A DNA stretch of 64,000 nt from Microlunatus parietis (GTDB lineage: Bacteria > Actinomycetota > Actinomycetes > Propionibacteriales > Propionibacteriaceae). Both the position numbers and the translations under genes were made by a program. The notes under the pieces were generated by a model. The model was not told where the DNA came from and did no database searches. It was given only the letters and a program-made list of their open reading frames with translations. The DNA is taken from positions 2,418,001-2,482,000 of the forward strand of contig NZ_JACCBU010000001.1 of the NCBI RefSeq assembly GCF_013407955.1, written 5' to 3'. The stretch's first letter is position 1, and the number at the start of each line of letters is the position of its first letter. Shown one piece after another: positions 1 through 9,334 of this stretch.

Positions 1-235
1 CCCCGGACGGCACCGTTCGACGTACCGCGGATTTGCGCTGGTCCAGGTAGAGGTTGGTGGCGATCCGATAGAGCCAGGTGGCCAGGGCGGCGCGGCCCTC
101 GAAGCGGTCCCGCGACCGCAAGGCACGCAGGAACGTCTCCTGGACCAGATCGTCGGCATCGGCGACGTTGCCGGTGAGCCGGTAGCAGTGCGCGCGCAGC
201 CGCGGCCGGTGCTCCTCGAGAGAGTCGTCCGTCAT
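1..235 (-). CDS. ECF RNA polymerase sigma factor, N-terminal part (runs off the window)
   Basis: Partial gene; only the first 78 codons lie in the window. It encodes a sigma-70 region 2: the segment '[20 protein letters not shown]' at about residues 16-35 and '[18 protein letters not shown]' at about 52-69 are typical of extracytoplasmic-function sigma factors that bind core RNA polymerase and melt the -10 element. The 'HCYRLTG' opening resembles the SigG/SigJ-like ECF groups that often carry a C-terminal SnoaL-like domain, but that part is not visible. The ATG at 235 is the first good start. It is divergent from the DUF899 gene, which suggests a shared regulatory region of about 115 bp. Confidence 0.85.
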   Translation of the reverse strand, partial: MTDDSLEEHRPRLRAHCYRLTGNVADADDLVQETFLRALRSRDRFEGRAALATWLYRIATNLYLDQRKSAVRRTVPSG

Positions 236-350
236 CCTTGTCGGCCTTCCGGTGGTGATCCGAAATCAGCGTACCGACGACCGATGACAGTCCCCGTGGT
301 CGCTCGTCCAACCCTGTGTGACCGTTCCGACGAGTACGAGGAGAACCGCA

Positions 351-1091
351 ATGCCAGCAGTACCGGAAGTCGTCGACCGCGACGCGTGGGTGCAGCAGCG
401 CAACGCCCTGCTGGGCCGGGAGAAGGCCCACACCCGCGAAGGCGACGCCATCGCAGCCGCCCGGCGACGACTGCCGATGATCAAGGTCGACGCCCAGGCC
501 AAGCTCCTCGGCGAGCACGGCCCGGTGCCGTTCCTGGACATCTTCCAGGGCCGCGACCAGCTGATCGTCTATAAGCACATGTGGTGGCCGGGCGCCGGCA
601 TCGAAGGGCAGTGCGAGGGCTGTACGGCCTCGCTGTTCGACGTCCACGACACGAGCTACCTGCACCACCGGGGCGTGTCCTTCGCCGTGTTCGCCGATGC
701 GCCGTGGGACGAGATCGCGCCGTTCAAGGAGTTCATGGGCTACCCGTACGACTGGTACTCGGCGACCGGCGTCGAGGACGAAGCGGTCGCCAGCAGCCTC
801 GACGCCGAACGGGGCAACTACTCCTGCTACCTGCGCGTCGGCGACGACGTCTATCTGACGTACGAGGTCACCGGCCGCGGCGTGGAGACCGCCATGGTGC
901 AGGCCCACCTGCTGGATTTGACGGTCTACGGCCGTCAGGAGGAGTGGGAGGACTCACCAGCTGGCTGGCCGCAGCACCCGACGGCCAGCTGGTGGCAGCG
1001 CGACGGGCGACCGGTGCCGCAGTGGAGCCGGCCGGGCGCCGCTCCGGCCGATCCGAGCCTCGGCCAGGCCGCCCGGAAGCACTGCCACTGA
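351..1091 (+). CDS. DUF899 family (thioredoxin-like) protein
   Basis: A 246-residue protein of the DUF899 family, which is predicted to have a thioredoxin-like fold and has no settled biochemical role. Visible family hallmarks are 'WWPGAGIEGQCEGCTASLFD' near residues 78-97 and the 'GYPYDWYSATG' segment near 130. The CxxC-like pair in 'QCEGC' could be redox active, but that is inference. I chose the ATG at 351 over the upstream GTG at 318 because GAGGAG lies 7 bases before it. The gene is divergent from an ECF sigma factor gene, an arrangement in which the DUF899 protein may be a target of that sigma factor. No signal peptide is seen. Confidence 0.8.
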   Translation: MPAVPEVVDRDAWVQQRNALLGREKAHTREGDAIAAARRRLPMIKVDAQAKLLGEHGPVPFLDIFQGRDQLIVYKHMWWPGAGIEGQCEGCTASLFDVHDTSYLHHRGVSFAVFADAPWDEIAPFKEFMGYPYDWYSATGVEDEAVASSLDAERGNYSCYLRVGDDVYLTYEVTGRGVETAMVQAHLLDLTVYGRQEEWEDSPAGWPQHPTASWWQRDGRPVPQWSRPGAAPADPSLGQAARKHCH

Positions 1092-1115
1092 CCGGCTGCG
1101 CCCGGCCGATCCGGG

Positions 1116-1994
1116 TCAGCTCCCGTACACCTCGAGCTCGACGATCCGGGAGTACGTGTTGTCGTTTCCGGCCAGGCACAGGATGCGGACTTGGTCGGCC
1201 CGGACCGGGTCGAAGGTGCTGGTGACCCGACCGGCCTGGTTGCCGCGGACCTCGGCGACCGTCGTCCAGCCGCCGGCGCCGCTGCGCACCTGGACGTCCC
1301 AGTCCTTGAGGCCGACCGATCTCGCCGGGTAGCGGGCCGAGTCCAGCGTGCTCAGCACGACCTTGTTGATCATGGTCGGCTCGGCCAGCGCGACGTCATA
1401 GGTGTCCGGGAAGGCGGCCCGGGTGCCGTCGTTCCAGCCGGTCAGGGTGTCCCAGTGTTCGGAGTCGGCGTCGCCGTCGACGGCGCCGCAGAGTTCGAAG
1501 TTGCCGTGCGTCGACGACGCGGCCGCCTGCTCGCCGAGGGCGAGGTTGCTGCCGGGATCCTTGCCCGGCAAGGGATTCACCCGCACCGGTACGTCGAGCC
1601 GGCTGCGGTCCAGGCGCAACGTGATCTTGTGGTCGCCGGGCTCGGTGTCCCGCGGCACCCGGACCTCGACCGGCGCGGACACCGGCTGGTCCGGGTCGGT
1701 GGCCGGCAGCCAGGACGAGAAGATGTCGCGGGACAACTGCAGCGGGCCGGTCGGGTCCAGGAACAGGTCGGCGTAGCGGCTCTCCGAACCGGTGTTGATC
1801 ATGGTCAGGGTGAGCTGGCCGGGCAGGCAGGGCAGCCCGACGACGTCGAGCCGCTCGGGCGTCGTCGAGACCTGGACCGTGCTCCGGGTCGGCGCGGCGG
1901 CGGGCGGCTCGGCCGTCGCGGGTACGCCGAGCAGGGTCAGGCCGACGGCCGCGAGCAGGACGGCGGCGGTCCGGGGTCCGGGGACCTTGATCAT
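1116..1994 (-). CDS. Secreted protein with C-terminal F5/8 type C (discoidin-like) domain
   Basis: A 292-residue secreted protein. Residues 1-28 are a Sec signal peptide with a hydrophobic core and an 'ATAEPP' cleavage region. The middle (about 40-150) looks like an immunoglobulin-type beta domain with 'PRDTEPGDHKITLRL'. The last 140 residues fit an F5/8 type C (carbohydrate-binding) domain: 'NLALGEQAAASSTHGNFE' opens it and 'RILCLAGNDNTYSRIVELEV' closes it. It starts 7 bases after the PhoD stop codon, so the two are one operon; a role in anchoring to cell-surface or environmental glycans next to a secreted phosphatase is inference. No catalytic domain is seen. Confidence 0.75.
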   Translation of the reverse strand: MIKVPGPRTAAVLLAAVGLTLLGVPATAEPPAAAPTRSTVQVSTTPERLDVVGLPCLPGQLTLTMINTGSESRYADLFLDPTGPLQLSRDIFSSWLPATDPDQPVSAPVEVRVPRDTEPGDHKITLRLDRSRLDVPVRVNPLPGKDPGSNLALGEQAAASSTHGNFELCGAVDGDADSEHWDTLTGWNDGTRAAFPDTYDVALAEPTMINKVVLSTLDSARYPARSVGLKDWDVQVRSGAGGWTTVAEVRGNQAGRVTSTFDPVRADQVRILCLAGNDNTYSRIVELEVYGS

Positions 1995-2001
1995 GATCGC
2001 C

Positions 2002-3585
2002 TCACAGGGTCTGGATCTCGGGGCGGCCGTCCTCGACCAGGAGCTTGGCCCGGGTGCTGACGGTGCCGTTCGGCACGGTGACCTTGTCGACCACGCGGAA
2101 GTCACTGATCCAGCGCTCCGGGGTGACACTGCAGCTGACGTACCCGCGCTGGAAGTTGCAGTACTTGATGTGCGGGTTCTCCTTGAGCAGCGTCGCGCCG
2201 CCCGGGTCGAGGTCCATCCCGTCCAGCCCGGAACTGATCGAGGTGCCGACGAACTCGGTGCCGACCGCCGGCGAGTCGGGATCGTCGAAGTCGAGCCGGA
2301 GGTCGGACGCGACACTGCGGTGTAGGTCGCCGCCGATCGAGACCAGGTTGCGGACGTTGCGGTCGCGGGCACCGCCGAGGACCCGGCTGCGGGAGGCCTC
2401 GTAGCCGTCCCAGGTGTCCATCGGCACCACCACGCCCGCGCCGTCCTGGACGTCGAGCCGGGCCAGCGCGTTCTGCTGGGCCAGCACGTTCCACCGCGAC
2501 CGGGAAGCGGCCCAGCCGTCGAGCAGCCACTTCTCCTGCGCGTCGCCGGTCAGGGTCCGGGCCGGGTCCTTCGTCTCCGGGCCGGGCGGCTTGGACCCGT
2601 CGCCGTACGCCTGGTCGGAGCGGTACTGCCGGGTGTCCAGCACGCTGAACTCGGCCAGCTTCCCGTACCGGAAACGGCGGTAGAGCTGGAGGTCCGGACC
2701 TTGCGGCTGCTGGGCCGCCCGCAGCGGCATGTGCTCCCAGTAGGCCCGGAACGCGTTGGCCCGGCGGACCAGGAACTGGGCCGGCGGTGCGCTCGGGTGG
2801 GCCTCGTCGGCCCAGTTGTTGATCACCTCGTGGTCGTCCATCGTGACGACCCACGGTGCCGACGCGTGCGCCGCCTGCAGGTCCGGGTCCATCCGGTACG
2901 AGGCGTACCGGTTGCGGTATTCGTCCAGGGTCACCGTCTCCCGGGTGACGTAGTCCTCGCCGGAGTGCGGCCGGACCCCGCGGTCGATGCCGAACTCGTA
3001 GATGTAGTCGCCGAGGAAGACGACCAGGTCGTGCTGCCGGGCGGCCAGGTCGGCATGAGCCGTGTACCAGCCCTCCCACCAGGCCTGACAGGACGCGAAC
3101 GCCAGACTCAGTTCGGGGATCGCCGCGTCGGGAGCCGGGGCTGTCTTGGTCCGGCCGACCGGGCTCAGCTGCCCGTGGGCCCGGAAGCGGTACCAGTACT
3201 CGCGCCACGGCCGCAGCCCCCGGACGTCGACGTGCACCGCGTGGCTCGCCTCCGGCCGGGCCTCGGCGACGCCCTCCTTGACGATCCTGCTGAACCGCTC
3301 GTCCTCCGCGACCTGCCACTGCACCGGCACCGGCCGGTAGTCCATCCCGCCGAATCGCTCCAGCGGCCGGGGGGCCAGTCGGGTCCAGATCACCACGGCA
3401 TCCGGCAGCGGATCACCGGAGGCGACGCCGAGGGTGAACGGGTCCCGCGGCCGGCCCGAGCTCGGCGCCGCAGCGCGGGCCGGCTCGATCTCCGGCAGGT
3501 TGCCGGCCAGGGCCAGCGCGGCGGCCGCGCCGGTCACGGTCAGGAAGGTCCGTCGAGTGCTGCCGATCCCCCGGGTGCTCACCAT
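2002..3585 (-). CDS. phoD: Alkaline phosphatase/phosphodiesterase PhoD, Tat-exported
   Basis: A 527-residue PhoD-family enzyme. The N-terminus carries a twin-arginine signal (STRRTFLTVTG, residues 9-19), followed by a hydrophobic stretch and 'ARAA' cleavage site, so it is exported folded. An N-terminal fibronectin-like PhoD domain ('FTLGVASGDPLPDAVVIWTR') precedes the metallophosphatase domain, with metal-ligand motifs 'FASCQAWW', 'VFLGDYIYEFG', 'VVTMDDHEVINNW' and 'SIGGDLHRSV'. PhoD enzymes hydrolyse phosphomonoesters and diesters and need Ca and Fe. A role in phosphate scavenging is standard for the family; no PHO box was identified upstream. It heads a two-gene operon with the discoidin-domain protein. 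Confidence 0.93.
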   Translation of the reverse strand: MVSTRGIGSTRRTFLTVTGAAAALALAGNLPEIEPARAAAPSSGRPRDPFTLGVASGDPLPDAVVIWTRLAPRPLERFGGMDYRPVPVQWQVAEDERFSRIVKEGVAEARPEASHAVHVDVRGLRPWREYWYRFRAHGQLSPVGRTKTAPAPDAAIPELSLAFASCQAWWEGWYTAHADLAARQHDLVVFLGDYIYEFGIDRGVRPHSGEDYVTRETVTLDEYRNRYASYRMDPDLQAAHASAPWVVTMDDHEVINNWADEAHPSAPPAQFLVRRANAFRAYWEHMPLRAAQQPQGPDLQLYRRFRYGKLAEFSVLDTRQYRSDQAYGDGSKPPGPETKDPARTLTGDAQEKWLLDGWAASRSRWNVLAQQNALARLDVQDGAGVVVPMDTWDGYEASRSRVLGGARDRNVRNLVSIGGDLHRSVASDLRLDFDDPDSPAVGTEFVGTSISSGLDGMDLDPGGATLLKENPHIKYCNFQRGYVSCSVTPERWISDFRVVDKVTVPNGTVSTRAKLLVEDGRPEIQTL

Positions 3586-3698
3586 CCCAATCGATCAACG
3601 GAAGATGATCAATTCCGGCGCCGGTGCGCGGCCAGGCCCTGAACGGCGTGTGAAGAGTCGTCCAGCCCGTTCGACAAGTCGGGACCGGCCACAACGTT

Positions 3699-3779
3699 CC
3701 CTGAGCCTGTCGAAGGGCAAGGCCCGATCCGGCTCGGCCCCCTTCGACAGGCTCAGGACATGCTTCGGCAAGCTCAGGG
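3699..3779. repeat. REP-like palindromic element, two and a half copies
   Basis: The unit CCCTGAGCCTGTCGAAGGG occupies 3699-3717. Its inverted copy CCCTTCGACAGGCTCAGG is at 3740-3757, so the pair can form a cruciform or an RNA hairpin. A third, degenerate inverted half-copy (CTTCGGCAAGCTCAGGG) is at 3763-3779 and contains the stop codon of the GlpD-like gene. The same element, again as an inverted pair, recurs at 10828-10884, and the flanking GGCCACAACG is conserved too. This 19-mer is a familiar REP-type sequence of many GC-rich bacteria. It fills most of the gap between phoD and the GlpD-like gene. Confidence 0.85.
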
Positions 3780-5324
3780 TGCGTCCGCCGTTCCGCCCGC
3801 CCAGCGCGCCATCAGGTCGGCGATCGCGGTGGTGGCGGTACGGCCTCCGTCGACCGTCTCGTACGCGATCCCGGTGCGGCGGTACAGGACGTCGTCGACG
3901 GTGACCGCGCCCTCGTGGGTGACGGCGTGGACGACCTCGGCGGCCAGGTAGTCCTCGGCGCCGAGCAGCGGCCGGGCCAGCTCAGGGTGATCCATGATCA
4001 ACTCCAGCACCGGGTCGAGCGCGGACCCGTGCCGGCGGAGCAGGTGCTCCACCCGGGCGACGTGCAGCCCGGCCCGGCGGGCCAGCAGGTGCCGCTGGTT
4101 CCAGCGGGCGAAGTAGCCGTCGGCGCCGAGCAGCGGCACCCGGTCGGTGATCGGCTTCGGCACCAGCCCGCCGATCAGGCCGCCGGCGGCGTCGACGGCG
4201 CGCGCCGCGAGGTCCCGATAGCCGGCGGCCTCGGCGGTCACCGCCGTCACCAGGCCCGGGGCGGTGCCGACCCACTGATCTCGATCTCGCCCGGCGCCGT
4301 CGGTGATCACCGGATGACTCCCGGCATAACCGGCCGAGACGTCGGCCGGACCCAGCTCCCGGGCCAGCTGCGGGTTGACGGCGTCCAGGATCAGCCGGAG
4401 GTCATGATCATCGAACGGCCGGATCGGCCCGTCGCCGACCGGTGACCGGGACGGCCCGACGATCCAGTGCCGACCCCAGGGCACCAGCGAGATTCCATGA
4501 TCAGCGAGCAGAATCCCGGTGGAGGCACGGATCCGGTCCCGCGGCAGCACCAGATAGGCCCGCCGCTGGCGCTCGATCCGGGGCAGCGAGATCCGGTCCC
4601 CCACCAGGGTCGGCGTGTTCGCCCCGGCCGCGATCACCACGGTGGCGGTGTTGATCACGAACTCCTCACCCGACAGCTCGTCCCGGGCCCGGACGCCGGT
4701 CACCGCACCGTCAGTGGTGATCAACTCGAGTGCCGGGCAGTGATGGGCCAGCGTGGTGCCGTACAACTCGGCGGTCCGGACCAGCGCCAGCACGAACCGG
4801 GCGTCGTCGCATTCCGCCTCGAAGTACTGCACACCGCCGGTGATCAACTCCGGCCGCAGTGCCGGCGCGATCCGGCGCACCGACCGCCGCGGCAGCTGCC
4901 GGTGCGCGGGCAGCAGCCCGGCCCGGCCGGTCCGCGGCACCGGAGCGTCCTGGGCGATCAGTTCGGCGGCGATGGCGACCCGGTCCCAGGGTGAGGCGAC
5001 CGGCTGCAGCATCGGCACCCGGCGGACCAGGTGCGGCGCCAGCCGGTCCAGCAGCCGGGTCCGTTCCCGGCGCAGGACGGGGATGGCGCGCAGATCCTCG
5101 GTCCGGGTGCGCGGCCGCCCGGCCATGATCTTGCCGGTCCGGCCGGATGCCCCGCCGGCCCAGTCGACGGCCTCGATCAGCGCCACCCGCAGGCCGCGGG
5201 TGGTGGCGTCCAGCGCGATCCCGGCGCCGAGCACGCCGCCGCCCACGACGACGAGGTCGTACCGCGTCTTGGGCAGTTCGACCAGCGCCGCAGCCCGCTG
5301 GTCGACGTTCAGGCGTCCGTCCAT
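3774..5324 (-). CDS. glpD: FAD-dependent glycerol-3-phosphate dehydrogenase/oxidase (GlpD-like)
   Basis: A 516-residue flavoprotein oxidoreductase of the GlpD family, which oxidises sn-glycerol 3-phosphate to dihydroxyacetone phosphate at the membrane. The Rossmann FAD motif 'YDLVVVGGGVLGAGIALDAT' is at about residues 22-41 and a GlpD C-terminal domain follows, with 'HGSALDPVLELIMDHPEL' and 'VHAVTHEGAVTVDDVLYRRT'. It is divergent: the usual 'SSRSSKLIHGGLRYL' segment is replaced by 'ASGRTGKIMAGRPRTRTED', so substrate is less certain. I chose the ATG at 5324 just downstream of the guaB3 stop (13 bp gap), so it is probably the third gene of a guaB-guaB3-glpD transcript. Its stop codon lies inside a REP-like repeat. 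Confidence 0.8.
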   Translation of the reverse strand: MDGRLNVDQRAAALVELPKTRYDLVVVGGGVLGAGIALDATTRGLRVALIEAVDWAGGASGRTGKIMAGRPRTRTEDLRAIPVLRRERTRLLDRLAPHLVRRVPMLQPVASPWDRVAIAAELIAQDAPVPRTGRAGLLPAHRQLPRRSVRRIAPALRPELITGGVQYFEAECDDARFVLALVRTAELYGTTLAHHCPALELITTDGAVTGVRARDELSGEEFVINTATVVIAAGANTPTLVGDRISLPRIERQRRAYLVLPRDRIRASTGILLADHGISLVPWGRHWIVGPSRSPVGDGPIRPFDDHDLRLILDAVNPQLARELGPADVSAGYAGSHPVITDGAGRDRDQWVGTAPGLVTAVTAEAAGYRDLAARAVDAAGGLIGGLVPKPITDRVPLLGADGYFARWNQRHLLARRAGLHVARVEHLLRRHGSALDPVLELIMDHPELARPLLGAEDYLAAEVVHAVTHEGAVTVDDVLYRRTGIAYETVDGGRTATTAIADLMARWAGGTADAP

Positions 5325-5337
5325 CGAGGAGACAGCG

Positions 5338-6441
5338 TCAGCCGAGGACCACTTCGACCCGCTGGAACTCCTTGAGGTCGGTGTAGCCCGTGGTGGCCAT
5401 GGCACGGCGCAGCGCGCCGACCAGATTCATCGTCCCGTCCGGCACCGTCGACGGGCCGCGCAGGATCTGCTCGAGCGTGCCGACGGTGTCGAACTTCGCC
5501 CGCTCGCCGCGCGGCAGTTCGGCGTGCCAGGCCTCCGGGCCCCAGTGGTAGCCGCGGCCGGGCGCCTCCTCGGCCTTGGCCAGCGGCGAACCGACCATCA
5601 CGGCGTCGGCGCCGCAGGCGATCGCCTTCGCGATGTCACCGGACCGGCCGACCGAGCCGTCGGCGATCACGTGCACGTAGCGACCGCCGGACTCGTCCAG
5701 GTAGTCCCGCCGGGCCGCCGCGACGTCCGAGGTCGCCGACGCCATCGGCACCGCCACGCCGAGCACCGAACGGGTCGTGTACGCGGCACCGCCGCCGAAG
5801 CCGACCAGCACGCCCGCCGCTCCGGTCCGCATCAGGTGCAGTGCCGAGTGGTACGTGGCGCAGCCGCCGACGATCACCGGCACGTCCAGCTCGTAGATGA
5901 ACTGCTTCAGGTTGAGCGGCTGCCGGACCGAGGACACGTGCTCGGCGGAGACCGTCGTACCGCGGATGACGAAGTAGTCGACGCCCGACTCGACCACCGC
6001 CTTGGCGTACTCGGCGGTGTTCTGCGGCGACAGCGCGCCGGCGGCCGGCACGCCGGCCTCCTTGATCTCGGCCACCCGTTTCAAGATCAACTCGTGGTTG
6101 ATCTCGGCCGAGTAGATCTGCTGCATCCGCCGGGTCGCCTCGATCGGGTCGGCGATCGACGCGATCTCCTCGAGCAGCGGCTCCGGGTCCTCGTACCGGG
6201 TCCAGAGGCCCTCCAGGTTGAGCACCCCGAGCCCGCCGAGCCGGCCGACCGCGATCGCCGTCGCGGGCGACATGATCGAATCCATCGGCGCCGCGATCAG
6301 TGGGTGGTCGAACGTGTACGCGTCGATCCGCCAGGTCAGCGAGACCTCTTCCTCACCACGGGTCCGGCGGGACGGGACGATGGCGATGTCGTCGAACGCG
6401 TACGCCTGCTCGGCACGCTTGCTCCGACCGATGTCGATCAT
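5338..6441 (-). CDS. guaB3: GuaB3 family IMP dehydrogenase-related protein
   Basis: A 367-residue IMPDH/GMP reductase-fold protein of the GuaB3 type, without the CBS domains found in GuaB. Family segments include 'AYAFDDIAIVPSRRTR', 'HPLIAAPMDSIMSP' and 'GGRYVHVIADGSVGRSGD'. The loop that carries the catalytic cysteine in IMPDH ('GSICTTR' in the adjacent GuaB) reads 'GAAYTTR' here, so the cysteine position is tyrosine. Recent work on other GuaB3 proteins points to reductive purine-nucleotide chemistry rather than IMP oxidation, but the reaction of this one is not settled. It starts at an ATG preceded by GAGGAG and follows guaB by 31 bases, as in most actinobacteria. Confidence 0.9.
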   Translation of the reverse strand: MIDIGRSKRAEQAYAFDDIAIVPSRRTRGEEEVSLTWRIDAYTFDHPLIAAPMDSIMSPATAIAVGRLGGLGVLNLEGLWTRYEDPEPLLEEIASIADPIEATRRMQQIYSAEINHELILKRVAEIKEAGVPAAGALSPQNTAEYAKAVVESGVDYFVIRGTTVSAEHVSSVRQPLNLKQFIYELDVPVIVGGCATYHSALHLMRTGAAGVLVGFGGGAAYTTRSVLGVAVPMASATSDVAAARRDYLDESGGRYVHVIADGSVGRSGDIAKAIACGADAVMVGSPLAKAEEAPGRGYHWGPEAWHAELPRGERAKFDTVGTLEQILRGPSTVPDGTMNLVGALRRAMATTGYTDLKEFQRVEVVLG

Positions 6442-6472
6442 GAACTCCTCGAATCTCCTACGTCCGCAGCGG

Positions 6473-8035
<1,563 letters not shown>

Positions 8036-8155
8036 CTAGTGCCCTCCGGCCACCGGCCCCAATCGCCCGCAACGGGGGACTTGGCGCCGCGTGTTCGCAG
8101 CCGGAACTCCCCCGATGCGGGAAGGTCGACCGGGCACCGCCAAGCTGGCAAGTCA

Positions 8156-8171
8156 TGGCAAACGTTTGTCA
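8156..8171. promoter_or_regulatory. Candidate LacI-family operator upstream of the regulator gene
   Basis: TGGCAAACGTTTGTCA is a 16-bp near-perfect inverted repeat with the central CG typical of LacI/GalR operators (only the third position from each end breaks symmetry). It lies about 100 bp before the start of the lacI-type gene and about 150 bp from the guaB start, in the 267-bp gap between these divergent genes. Autoregulation of the regulator-uxaC operon is the natural reading; an effect on guaB is possible but unsupported. Confidence 0.6.
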
Positions 8172-8269
8172 CCGGTTGCCGAGTGTGCTTTTCTGCCTGT
8201 GCGAGCCGAGTCGGGAGCGGGAACCCGAGGGCCCGTACCGAATCGAGGCGATCGAGGAGGATCGAGGCG

Positions 8270-9334
8270 TTGTCAGAAGCAGGCGGGGCTGACCGACCGG
8301 CCACGATCGGCGATGTGGCCGCCGCGGCGGGCGTCGCCGCGTCCACGGTCTCCCGGGCGCTGAACAACCCGGGCCGGGTCAACGCGCGCACCCGGGAACG
8401 GATCGAGAAGATCGCCGCCGAACTCAACTACGTGCCGAGCACCCAGGCCCGCGCCCTCTCGTCGGGCCGGACCCGGACCGTCGCGCTGCTCGTCCCCGAC
8501 ATCACGAACCCGTTCTACTTCGACCTGATCCGGGGCACCCAGCACCAGCTGAAGGCGGCCGGCTACACCCAGTTGCTGGTGGACACCGAGGAGTCGGCCG
8601 AGGTCGAGGCGGAGGCGTTGGACCGGCTCCGGACGGCGACCGACGGCGTCATCCTGACCGCCTCCCGGCTGACCGACGACCAGATCATCGCGACCCACCG
8701 GACCCGGCCGATGGTCACGATCAACCGCAACGCCGGCACCGTGCCGACGGTCGTGATCGACACCCCGACCGCGCTGCGGCAGGCGCTGGATCACCTGCTG
8801 GCCTTGGGACATCGGCGGCTGGCCTACCTCGGCGGCCCGGTCAACTCCTTCTCCAACGGGCTGCGCTGGAAGACCCTGGCCGAGGAACTGTCGGCCCGGC
8901 CGGGTCTCGAGATCGTCCGGCTCGGGCCGTTCGCGCCGACCATGACGTCGGGCGGCCCGGCCGTCGAGGCCGTACTCAATGCCGAGGCGACGGGCTGCAT
9001 CGTCTTCAACGACCTGATCGCGATCGGGATGCTGGAACGCTGCCGGGCCCGCGGCATCGACGTACCCGGCCAGCTGAGCATCGTCGGCTGCGACGACATC
9101 TTCGGCGCCTCGTTCTGCCATCCGCCCTTGACCACGTGCACGGCACCGATCGAACGGGTCGGCCAGGTGGCGACGACGATGCTGCTGTCCCAGATCAATC
9201 CGGGGCTGGTCGGCCGGGCCCAGTCGCGGCGCAGCCTGACCCTGGTGCCGACCCACCTGACCATCCGGTCCTCCTCCGGACCTGCCCCCGTGCCTGTTGT
9301 TGCCGAACGTTCAAGAGACAAGGACCGCGTGTGA
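8270..9334 (+). CDS. LacI family transcriptional regulator (probable uronate regulator)
   Basis: A 354-residue LacI/GalR-type repressor. The helix-turn-helix 'ATIGDVAAAAGVAASTVSRA' at about residues 11-30 is followed by the hinge 'PSTQARALSSGRTRTVALLV' and a periplasmic-binding-protein-like sugar-sensing domain with 'VPDITNPFYFDLIRG'. I chose the TTG start at 8270 because GAGGAGG lies 9 bases upstream and the helix-turn-helix follows at the usual distance; the open frame continues far upstream only as an artefact of GC-rich sequence. Its stop overlaps the uxaC start (GTGA), so the two are co-translated. The effector is probably a hexuronate or a breakdown product (inference from uxaC). Confidence 0.88.
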   Translation: MSEAGGADRPATIGDVAAAAGVAASTVSRALNNPGRVNARTRERIEKIAAELNYVPSTQARALSSGRTRTVALLVPDITNPFYFDLIRGTQHQLKAAGYTQLLVDTEESAEVEAEALDRLRTATDGVILTASRLTDDQIIATHRTRPMVTINRNAGTVPTVVIDTPTALRQALDHLLALGHRRLAYLGGPVNSFSNGLRWKTLAEELSARPGLEIVRLGPFAPTMTSGGPAVEAVLNAEATGCIVFNDLIAIGMLERCRARGIDVPGQLSIVGCDDIFGASFCHPPLTTCTAPIERVGQVATTMLLSQINPGLVGRAQSRRSLTLVPTHLTIRSSSGPAPVPVVAERSRDKDRV

